This document shows positions 44,405 to 52,062 of a stretch of 64,000 bases of DNA, piece by piece. Made by a program: the position numbers and the translations under genes. Numbering within the stretch: the first letter of the stretch is position 1; each line of letters opens with the position of its first letter. Origin of the DNA: Gemmatimonadota bacterium (GTDB lineage Bacteria > JAAXHH01); NCBI GenBank assembly GCA_009835325.1, contig VXWP01000070.1:1-64000 (forward strand). The letters run 5' to 3'. The notes under the pieces were generated by a model. The model was not told the origin of the DNA. It was given only the letters and a program-made list of their open reading frames with translations, and searched no databases.

Positions 44405-46110
44405 CGAACGATTCGACCTCCGGCGCCTTCACCGTAGCCGAGCTTTGTGAGGCGTCGGCCGATGGGGACTTGAAGCGCATCCATTCCATTCTGGCCGTTG
44501 CACCCCACCTGGTGGGTGTGGACACGGCGTCCTACGACGAACACCGCGCCCTGCACCACGCGGTGATGAACCGCCGGATCGACGCGGTTTCCGCGCTCAT
44601 GGCCGCGGGGGCAGACCCGAACCAGGGCGTCTATCCCCACCGGGATGCCTCCACGCCCCTGGTCATGGCCCGCGACCGCGGTTTTGAAGACGTCGTTGAA
44701 ACGATCAACGAGGAAATGGAGCGGCGGCGGGAAGCGAACCTTTGCCCGAATCTGACCGTTGCGCCAGAAGTGGTGCGCCTCGCGAAAAAAGTCGCCGATG
44801 GCGACGTATCCGGCGCGATGCGGGAAATCCACGCCGCGCCCGAACTCGCGGAAGCCTGCGACGAAGACGGGAATACGGTCCTGCACCATGCGGCCAGCCA
44901 CGGCCATCCCGGACTCGTTCAGGCGCTGCTATCGCTCAAGGCCGACACGGGCAAGACCAATCTCGAAGGCTTGACGCCGCTCGAGCTGGCCGTAGATCAA
45001 ACTTCCGCAACGGACCGGCGGCGGTCGGAAGGATGTTTCATGGCCGCCGGCATCCTCATGAGCGCGGGCGCCCCCAGGAGCCTGCGCACGAACGTGATGC
45101 TGGGGGACGAGGAAGCCGTGCGACAGGTCGCGGCGAGCCACCCCGGTCTGTTCGAACCGGATGTTGATACCGAAACCCACTTGCTCGGGGACGCCGTCCG
45201 CCACAATCGGTACGAGATGGTGAAGCTGCTGCTGGATCTCGGCATGGATCCCAACCAGCGTTACCGCATCCAGTCACTGGAGGAAGAGACCTACAACTGG
45301 GGCGAACCGCTGTGGATCGCGGCCGGCGACGGCCAGCACGACATCGCGCAGTTGCTGCTCGAACGGGGCGCCGACGCCAACGCCGCCGTGTATGCCTCTG
45401 GCAATCCCATGAGCCGCGCCTACAATAACCGGGACGACCGGATGAAACGGCTGCTATACCGGTACGGTGGAACGATGACTCCGGACGGCGCGGCCCTGGA
45501 ATGTGATACCTCAGCGGCCGTCATGGCACTGAACCTGCAGCCCGACCTGGTCGAGCAGATCTTGTGGGGCGCCGCCTGCGGAGGCGATCCCAGCGTGGTC
45601 GGCGTGTGCCTGCGCAAACTGGACTGGGCGCTGGACGATCATCGGTGGTACAGACTCCTCATCCAGCCCATCGGCATCTGGCCCTGCGGTCCACATCGCA
45701 AGTACCGGGATTTCGATCGTTCCGTATTTCCGGAGATCCTGCGCATGTTCCTCGATCACGGGGTGGACCCGAACGTGAAGGGCCGGCGCGACACATCACT
45801 TCCGCACTATATCGCAGCTACCGGGAAAGTCTGGGGTCAGCCGAATCTGAAAGAGGACGAACGGATCGAGTTCGCGCGCCTGCTCCTCGAATACGGCGCC
45901 TCGCTCGACGGCAGGGATACGCTGCTTCATTCCACGCCCCTGGCCTGGGCGGCCCGCTGGGGCCGCAATTCGCTGGTCGACCTCTATCTCGAGCACGGCG
46001 CCGATCCGCAACCCGAAGGGGAATCCTGGACCACGCCGCTCGCCTGGGCCGAACGGTACGGGCATGCCACCATAACGGACCGGCTGCGGGAAGCCGGCGC
46101 CGTTTCCTGA
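44401..46110 (+). CDS. Large ankyrin-repeat protein coupled to an SRPBCC gene
   Basis: 569 residues, ATGA overlap with the SRPBCC gene and AAGGAG upstream. About fifteen units fill the chain: ALHHAVMNRRIDAVSALMAAGADPNQG, NTVLHHAASHGHPGLVQALLSLKADTGK, MVKLLLDLGMDPNQRY, IAQLLLERGADANAAV, MFLDHGVDPNVKGRRD, TPLAWAARWGRNSLVDLYLEHGADPQPEGESWTTPLAWAERYGHATI. Near 225-265 and 360-410 the repeats are degenerate. The same TPLxWAxRWG-type unit occurs near the C-terminus of the sigma-ankyrin protein at 60038. The 3' end is part of a direct repeat. Confidence 0.9.
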   Translation: MTNDSTSGAFTVAELCEASADGDLKRIHSILAVAPHLVGVDTASYDEHRALHHAVMNRRIDAVSALMAAGADPNQGVYPHRDASTPLVMARDRGFEDVVETINEEMERRREANLCPNLTVAPEVVRLAKKVADGDVSGAMREIHAAPELAEACDEDGNTVLHHAASHGHPGLVQALLSLKADTGKTNLEGLTPLELAVDQTSATDRRRSEGCFMAAGILMSAGAPRSLRTNVMLGDEEAVRQVAASHPGLFEPDVDTETHLLGDAVRHNRYEMVKLLLDLGMDPNQRYRIQSLEEETYNWGEPLWIAAGDGQHDIAQLLLERGADANAAVYASGNPMSRAYNNRDDRMKRLLYRYGGTMTPDGAALECDTSAAVMALNLQPDLVEQILWGAACGGDPSVVGVCLRKLDWALDDHRWYRLLIQPIGIWPCGPHRKYRDFDRSVFPEILRMFLDHGVDPNVKGRRDTSLPHYIAATGKVWGQPNLKEDERIEFARLLLEYGASLDGRDTLLHSTPLAWAARWGRNSLVDLYLEHGADPQPEGESWTTPLAWAERYGHATITDRLREAGAVS

Positions 46111-46151
46111 GCGACTGATGCATGGAGCCGGCGCCGTTTCCTGAGCGACTG
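46092..46151. repeat. 26-bp direct repeat spanning the ankyrin stop codon
   Basis: An identical 26-base block occurs at 46092-46117 and 46126-46151 (period 34). It begins agccggcgcc, contains the codons for the last residues and the TGA stop, and ends gcgactg. The second copy lies wholly in the 45-bp gap before the convergent sialidase-like gene. Confidence 0.9.
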
Positions 46152-46155
46152 TTGT

Positions 46156-47328
46156 TTACCCAACTCGAGAGCCAGTTGGCCTGTCCCGGTCAGGATGCCA
46201 GTGGGTGGCGGCGACATGGGTGGTTTCATCTTCCGTCGTGATGTAATAGACGGTCAGGATGGTACCGTCATCCAATTCCGCCGAGATCGGATATCCCACG
46301 TCCGCACCGCCCATCCGGGGTCGCTTCTCCGGCGGCCACAAACTCGAAATACCACCGCCGTCATCCCGAAGCACGTATTCGTGGTCCGTGTCCCACGTGC
46401 GTCCGCCGTCCTCGCTGATCAAGGCCCGTATACCCATCGGGGCGCGGCGATAGCCGTAGGTACACAGAATGCGTCCGTCACGCAGTTTGAGCAAGTGGTT
46501 CGGATAGCCCTCGAATGACGTCTCAACCGGGCGGGTCCAGGTCTTGCCGCCGTCTTCGGACCAGACTTCCAGGGTGTAGAACCGGTCCTTGTGGTAGGTA
46601 CGCTCAACGGCAGCCGGGTCCCAGTAACACGTCGAGCGGATATGGCCCAGGACACGGTTCGGCTCCGTCTCCACCAGGGCCCATTCGCTGCCGATACGCG
46701 GCACCGCCTCATGGAGACGCCAGGTCTCTCCGTCGTCGCTGGACCGGAACAGGAGGCAATCGCTCTCGCTCCCGGCGCGCAGGGTGTATATGGGAAACAG
46801 CCACGTACCGTCTTCGAGTACGGTCCCGCGCGGAAATCCGACCGCGCATTCATAACCCGGCACGGTCCAGGAGCGCCGATCCCAGGTTTGTCCCCCATCC
46901 CGGGAACGTATCGCCGCCAGTCGATTCCCCGTGATGATCAACTTTCCTGGAAAATGGGATGTGTACGTTTCATCCTCTACGAAACGCAGGCCGCGGGCCT
47001 CGGCTTCCTCCCGGCGGTCCATCGTCCAGATCTCCTGTCCCACCGAGCCCACCGCCATCAAGGTGCCGTCGGGCAAAACGCCGGAAAGCCGGTCGTAGCG
47101 CTCCCGTGGCGATGCACCCGGCCAGTTGGGCGGCAGCAGTGGATCGTCCGACGGCGTCCAGGTTCGTCCGTTGTCGTGGGACTCAAGCGTCAGCCAGCCG
47201 GCGAGACCATAGTGGTCCCCGAAAGGCGAAGAAATGCAGCCGACCGCAAGCCGCCCGTCCGGAAGTTGATTCAATACGGGGAACGCGTTGTAGCGTCCCT
47301 TTTCTTTCACAACGATTCGGTGTTGCAT
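46156..47328 (-). CDS. Sialidase-like BNR-repeat (exo-alpha-sialidase fold) protein
   Basis: 390 residues, ATG after GAGG. Five Asp-boxes (S-x-D-x-G-x-T-W): SHDNGRTW, SRDGGQTW, SSDDGETW, SEDGGKTW, SEDGGRTW, spaced as in six-bladed propellers. There is no signal peptide, and the catalytic Arg triad of true sialidases cannot be confirmed by eye. Likely a glycan hydrolase or glycan-binding propeller; many such genes in environmental bacteria lack demonstrated activity. Confidence 0.85.
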   Translation of the reverse strand: MQHRIVVKEKGRYNAFPVLNQLPDGRLAVGCISSPFGDHYGLAGWLTLESHDNGRTWTPSDDPLLPPNWPGASPRERYDRLSGVLPDGTLMAVGSVGQEIWTMDRREEAEARGLRFVEDETYTSHFPGKLIITGNRLAAIRSRDGGQTWDRRSWTVPGYECAVGFPRGTVLEDGTWLFPIYTLRAGSESDCLLFRSSDDGETWRLHEAVPRIGSEWALVETEPNRVLGHIRSTCYWDPAAVERTYHKDRFYTLEVWSEDGGKTWTRPVETSFEGYPNHLLKLRDGRILCTYGYRRAPMGIRALISEDGGRTWDTDHEYVLRDDGGGISSLWPPEKRPRMGGADVGYPISAELDDGTILTVYYITTEDETTHVAATHWHPDRDRPTGSRVG

Positions 47329-47417
47329 GGTTAACCTCGATGGTGCGTGGATCCTGTGGGAAAGTGCCTGAAGCGAGGATGATTTTCTGGCGTAAGGCCT
47401 TTATTGTCAATATAATA

Positions 47418-48116
47418 ATGTCCATGGGCAGCATTCCCCATCCCCACAGCCTCTCCATTACGCTGGACCGCATCAACGAACGGCACATCCTCGGCGAGTC
47501 GTTCGACCGGACCGAGGCGGAACGCACCGTGGACTGGCTGGCCGGTCGTTTCGGCGCGGATTCCGCCTATGCGGGGACGTTCGGCATTACGGAACAGGAT
47601 CGCCAGTCCAAAATCTATACCTTCACCGGTGAACGGCTTCAGTCGGCGTCACTGCGACATATCCAGGCCGAAGAAACCTGCCGGGCGATCATCCTGCTGA
47701 ACCGACGCGTCGGGCGGGACCGGCTGCCCGAACTCGAGGCGTCAACGTCCATCCTGCTCGGGTGTTTCGAGGTAGCGCACGCGAAGGGCAGACCGCGGGG
47801 AACATTCTGCTGCGGTCCTTGCACCGTCTCGCTCTGGCGTCACATGGCCATCGGCGGCCTGGGCGACTACGCCCGACACCTGGACGAAGGCATCGGCGTA
47901 CTGACGAGCCACGAAGACGGGGCGGGGACGTGGCGCCGGTTCCCGTTCTACTACACCCTGCTTGCCCTGTCAGAGGTAGACACGCCGAATGCCCGACGGG
48001 CCGTGTCGTACGCGCTTCCCGAGTGTAAACGCCGTCTTCACTCACTCAGAAGGAATGCTCGATTCGGTGAGCGGAGACATGCGCTGCTTTCGCGTATCAT
48101 CGAAAAGTACGCATAG
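47418..48116 (+). CDS. Unrecognised protein, possibly alpha/alpha-toroid-like
   Basis: 233 residues from ATG 47418 (ATG 47424 is equally possible; TATAAT sits just upstream at 47411-47416). The centre contains a Cys cluster CCGPC in RGTFCCGPCTVSLWRHMAIGGLGDY, followed by a helix-rich WRRFPFYYTLLALSEVD and a strongly basic C-terminus (CKRRLHSLRRNARFGERR). The alternation of helices and the GDYARHLDEG segment faintly recall prenyltransferase-like toroids. No confident family. Confidence 0.7.
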   Translation: MSMGSIPHPHSLSITLDRINERHILGESFDRTEAERTVDWLAGRFGADSAYAGTFGITEQDRQSKIYTFTGERLQSASLRHIQAEETCRAIILLNRRVGRDRLPELEASTSILLGCFEVAHAKGRPRGTFCCGPCTVSLWRHMAIGGLGDYARHLDEGIGVLTSHEDGAGTWRRFPFYYTLLALSEVDTPNARRAVSYALPECKRRLHSLRRNARFGERRHALLSRIIEKYA

Positions 48117-48180
48117 AAAACACGATCATGGAATCACGATGTTTGTCGAATGGATAGACAACTTCATACGGAGTTCCGGC

Positions 48181-49221
48181 ATGAATTCTGGTTCAGAAGA
48201 CAGCGCGTCATCGGAGCAGTCAGTCTCGCGTAGCGAAGCGGCGATGCAGGAACTGCGATCAGCCATCTGGGAAGTCGATCCACCTGCCGTCGAGGAAGTC
48301 CTGGACCGGGAGCCTGGCATAGTCAATGAACCGGTGAACCACCCGCGCTGGGGAGGCCGTCCCGTGCCGATACAACTGGCGGCGGAACGCGGGAACACGA
48401 AGGTCATGGAGATACTGTTGCGCAACGGTGCGGACCCGGACCACGGCACCGATGCCTACGGAGGCTGGACCGCCCTCCATCTCGCTGCCCATTGGGGTCA
48501 CAAGGACGCGGCCGAATTGTTGCGGTCTCACGGCGCGAACGTGGATCTGCACGCCGCGTGCCTGCTGGATGATGTCACCGCCGTCCGGGCAATACTGGCG
48601 GAAAATCCCGGCGCGGCATCCCGTCCGGCACTGGGAGGAGAGCCGCCCCTCCATGTGGCGGTGTCCGAGGAAACGGCCGGGATCCTGCTTGACCACGGAG
48701 CGCGGCTGGATACGACCGACGGCGACAGCAACACGCCGCTGGGTGCGGCGCTGTCCCGCGGAGACCGTTGTCGCCGGCTGGCGGAGTTCCTGATCGCCCG
48801 GGGCGCGCCGGCGGATCCCTGCCAGCTCGCTGCCCTCGGAAGGACAGACCAACTCGGCCGGCTTTTCGAGACCGATGCGGGCATGATTGCATTCGAAGGG
48901 AAGATCGGGGTGCACGCCGTGGTGGGGACGCCCCTGCACGCTGCGGTGCAACACGGATGGGAGGAAACAGTCAGAGCACTGCTGGAACTGAGCGCAGATG
49001 TGAACGCCCGGGCGGACTCCGGGCAGACGCCCCTGCATCTGTGCGGAAATCCCGGGATCGCGAAGATACTCGTCGATGCCGGCGCCGATCCGGGTGCGAT
49101 AGACGATGAACACGGCACGACGCCGCTGGTATGGGCGGAAGTGGGGATTGAAATCCACGGCTCGACGCCGGAGCGCGAGGCCCTGGTCTCGTACTTGCAG
49201 GGAATCACGCCCGCACGGTAG
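48181..49221 (+). CDS. Ankyrin-repeat protein
   Basis: 346 residues from ATG 48181, which has GGAG 7 nt upstream; an in-frame ATG at 48139 has none. Ser-rich first 20 residues, then units VPIQLAAERGNTKVMEILLRNGADPDHG, GWTALHLAAHWGHKDAAELLRSHGANVDLHAACLLDD, EPPLHVAVSEETAGILLDHGARLDT, NTPLGAALSRGD, GTPLHAAVQHGWEETVRALLELSADVNARADSGQTPLHLC, ILVDAGADPGAIDDEHGTTPLVWAEVG. Its last 17 bases overlap the 3' end of the convergent globin-ankyrin gene. Confidence 0.88.
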   Translation: MNSGSEDSASSEQSVSRSEAAMQELRSAIWEVDPPAVEEVLDREPGIVNEPVNHPRWGGRPVPIQLAAERGNTKVMEILLRNGADPDHGTDAYGGWTALHLAAHWGHKDAAELLRSHGANVDLHAACLLDDVTAVRAILAENPGAASRPALGGEPPLHVAVSEETAGILLDHGARLDTTDGDSNTPLGAALSRGDRCRRLAEFLIARGAPADPCQLAALGRTDQLGRLFETDAGMIAFEGKIGVHAVVGTPLHAAVQHGWEETVRALLELSADVNARADSGQTPLHLCGNPGIAKILVDAGADPGAIDDEHGTTPLVWAEVGIEIHGSTPEREALVSYLQGITPAR

Positions 49222-50773
49222 GACTGGCGGCTTCGAACATCGAGACGATGCGTTCCTTTTCGGGACGCTTCATCCGGCGGGCGATCCCCAGGGGGGACTT
49301 GCCCAGTCTGTCTTCAAGGGTCGGGTCCGCTCCTCGGGCCAGCAGCAGTGCCGCCGATTTTACGATGTCCGCCCGGGGACCAGCCTTCAGGGCGTAAAAC
49401 AGGGGGGTCTCGCCCGTCTCGCTCCGCGCGTCGACTGGAGCGCCGTTGTCCAGCAGCACCTCCATAACCCCCGTGAATCCGGCCTTGGCGGCAAAGTGCA
49501 GGGCGCTGGCGCCGCGCAGTACCGTGTCGATCCGGGCCCCCTTGTCCAGCAGGGCCTGCACGTACCGGGGATCGTCCCGCTGGCTGTTGTTCCCCGTACA
49601 TGCCGTCCAGATCCAGTCTCCTTCCGGGTAGTTGACGTCGGCGCCGCGGGCGATAAGCAGGGCCGACTCTTCTTCGTCGAGTACCCATCTGCCGCAGCCG
49701 ATCCGGGTGGCATCCGCGCCCTGCTCCAGCACCAGCCGAAGCAGACCGGGCCGCCCCCGGCCAGCTGCATAACTGACCAGGGCCGTGCTGTTTACGCCGA
49801 CGTTGGCGCCCCGGTCGAACAGCATCCTCGCGACCTCTTCGTGTCCGCCGTACACCGCGTGATGTAGCGGCGTAACGGGCAGCAGGTCGCAGGCGGGGTC
49901 GTGGGCGTCGACCAGGCCGGGCGCGGCATCCAGCAGTTCGGCTACTCGGTGCCGGTCACCCAGAAAGCAGGCGCTGAAGACATCGTAGACGGCACCCCGC
50001 TCCAGCAGGAACGCGGCCGTCTCGTCCTTCTTCTTGCTCCGCGCGGCACAGTGGGCGGTCAACATGACGTCGCTCGAATGGGCCGACGGAAGGTTCACGT
50101 CCACCCCCCGGTCGAGCAGCAGGGCCGCTACCTGCGTATGGCCCCTCAATGCCGCCTCCGCGAGGATGATCGCGCCGTGACGGGGATCGTCCAGCACCGC
50201 AGGATCCTCGTCCAGGCATCGCGCAAGGGCTTCCGCCTGCCCCCGGGCCGCCAACCGGGCAGGTTCTCTCCACAGCTTCTCGCGGTGACATCTCATCTCC
50301 CACCCGTGCCGGGCGGGTTTCCGCTCGTTGACGAGGCCGTGGGCAAGGGGCCGGAGCACGTGCAGCACTTCGGCAACGAGCGATTCTTCACCGATGTGAT
50401 CCCGCAGCGAAGCGTTCATGTGCGACAGCCACCGGTCGGCGGATGCCCGGGTGATGTGTATGTGACCGTGCCGGTTTTTTATTCCGCCGTAGGCGTGGTG
50501 CCGCGTGTAGTCCGGTTCGCCGCCCATCCACTCCTCCATGAACGCCTTCTGCTTCATGCGTTCGGGAGCCAGCGTACGGGTGAACATGGGACGCAGTTCG
50601 GCGTCCTTTTCGATCCGGTCGTACAGGCCGTCGATGACGTCCGCGACCACGGATCGGCCGCCGATCCGTTCGAACAGGGTCTGATCCGGCCGCAACACGG
50701 TGGCGAGCCCGCCCCGGTGGGCCAGCAGGGCTTGAATCCGGGACGAATCGCTGGTTGTTGGTGATGCCGGCAT
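49205..50773 (-). CDS. Truncated haemoglobin (group II-like) fused to ankyrin repeats
   Basis: 522 residues, ATG 50773 with GAGG 8 nt upstream. Residues 30-150 are a truncated globin: TLFERIGGRSVVADVIDGLYDRIEKDAELRPMF (Tyr51 at B10), KQKAFMEEWMGGEPDYTRHH, IKNRHGHIHI (His102, proximal haem ligand) and SADRWLSHMNASL (Trp115 at G8). From 165 to 510 are ankyrin units: AEAALRGHTQVAALLLDRGVDVNLP, TPLHHAVYGGHEEVARMLFDRGANVG, ALHFAAKAGFTGVMEVLLDNGAPVDARSETGETPLFYAL, LLLARGADPTLEDRLGKSPLGIA. The frame is continuous across the junction. Could sense oxygen, NO or haem redox state and pass it on through protein binding. Confidence 0.88.
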   Translation of the reverse strand: MPASPTTSDSSRIQALLAHRGGLATVLRPDQTLFERIGGRSVVADVIDGLYDRIEKDAELRPMFTRTLAPERMKQKAFMEEWMGGEPDYTRHHAYGGIKNRHGHIHITRASADRWLSHMNASLRDHIGEESLVAEVLHVLRPLAHGLVNERKPARHGWEMRCHREKLWREPARLAARGQAEALARCLDEDPAVLDDPRHGAIILAEAALRGHTQVAALLLDRGVDVNLPSAHSSDVMLTAHCAARSKKKDETAAFLLERGAVYDVFSACFLGDRHRVAELLDAAPGLVDAHDPACDLLPVTPLHHAVYGGHEEVARMLFDRGANVGVNSTALVSYAAGRGRPGLLRLVLEQGADATRIGCGRWVLDEEESALLIARGADVNYPEGDWIWTACTGNNSQRDDPRYVQALLDKGARIDTVLRGASALHFAAKAGFTGVMEVLLDNGAPVDARSETGETPLFYALKAGPRADIVKSAALLLARGADPTLEDRLGKSPLGIARRMKRPEKERIVSMFEAASPTVRA

Positions 50774-51056
50774 TGCACCATCCTCGGGCCATGGAATCCG
50801 GCCGTACGTGACTGGAGATTCTCGCAACGTCGGAATGTGGGACCTGGAGATTCCTTAGCGATTGGGATTCTGGATCTGGTGCAAAGTAGCCGCCGGCAAG
50901 CTTTCCGATCAAGGGGTTTCATCGCCTTGCGACCCGCAATTGTGCGTTGACGACGGCACAGGCGCATGTTATATAGAAACGGGCGCATCCACGGACCGGT
51001 CGCGGTTTTGCGGAATGCGCTTTATCCTTTTGGATGCCTTTTCCGGGGATACCCAG

Positions 51057-52013
51057 ATGGAAACCACACCCTCGACGGTTGAACGGAAATTCGAGTCGGC
51101 CCTCGCGTCTTTCGTGAGCAAGGCGCGGGAAGACCGGCACATCCTGGCGGCGATTCTCTTCGGCAGCCTATCCGCCGACCGGGTATGGGAGAAATCCGAT
51201 ATCGACCTGATCGTCGTCACCCGGGACGACAAGGACCTGTTCCGTCGGGATAGCAGGGATGACGACGAGGTGTCCGAAGGCGCCGCGCTCCTGGAGAACG
51301 ACGTGTATATCCACGTGTTCATGCAGCCGCGCTCGGCGTTCAGGAAGATGATCGAAGGTGGACTGCAAAGCTCGTTCATGCACTCGGCCCTGGCCAGAAG
51401 CCGCCTGCTCTTCACCCACGACGAGACGATCCGCGAACTGTACGACGGCATTCAGGCGTTGCATGCGAGAGACCGACAGGTCCAGCTCATGCACGCGGCA
51501 TCGCACGTGATACCCACCCTGTACAAGGCGGAGAAATGGTTTCACGTCCGGCACGATCTGCACTATGCGTTTCTCTATATCATGTTGTGCGTGAGCAGTC
51601 TCGCGAAGATCGAGGTTTTCATGCACGGCCAGCTTGCCGGTCGCGAAGTCATCCAGCAGGCAATGGAACTCAATCCGGGGTTTTTCAAGACGGTGTATTC
51701 GGACCTGATCGACCAGCCGAAGACCGAGGTGCTGGTGGGTGAAGCGCTCGGACTGATCGATGCCTATCTCGTGGAACGGCTGCCGTCCCTGTTCCAGCCC
51801 ATTCTCGATTACCTCGCAGAGGAAGGATCGGCCCGGTCGGTCACGGAGATCGAGACTTATTTCGACAACCAGATGAATCTCAGGGGCGTTACGACCGTGT
51901 GTGAATGGCTCGCGGACAAGGACGTCATTTCCCGGGTATCCAGTCCGCTGCGGCTTACTTTGAAGAGCAACGTAGAGTACGAGGAACTCGGGTTCTACTA
52001 CTACCGCGGGTGA
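51057..52013 (+). CDS. Nucleotidyltransferase-domain protein
   Basis: 318 residues from ATG 51057 with GGGGA 7 nt upstream; 283 bp of apparently non-coding DNA precede it. [24 protein letters not shown] holds the polymerase-beta-type G-S and D-x-D metal residues (Ser37, Asp48, Asp50). The middle is helical, and the C-terminal 70 residues ([40 protein letters not shown]) look like a winged helix. Such proteins may adenylate or nucleotidylate small molecules, RNA or proteins. uvrA-like gene begins ~50 bp downstream. Confidence 0.82.
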   Translation: METTPSTVERKFESALASFVSKAREDRHILAAILFGSLSADRVWEKSDIDLIVVTRDDKDLFRRDSRDDDEVSEGAALLENDVYIHVFMQPRSAFRKMIEGGLQSSFMHSALARSRLLFTHDETIRELYDGIQALHARDRQVQLMHAASHVIPTLYKAEKWFHVRHDLHYAFLYIMLCVSSLAKIEVFMHGQLAGREVIQQAMELNPGFFKTVYSDLIDQPKTEVLVGEALGLIDAYLVERLPSLFQPILDYLAEEGSARSVTEIETYFDNQMNLRGVTTVCEWLADKDVISRVSSPLRLTLKSNVEYEELGFYYYRG

Positions 52014-52062
52014 TTTTATGCTGCCGTGGGCGAACAGCCGCACGGTGACGCTGGAGCATGGC

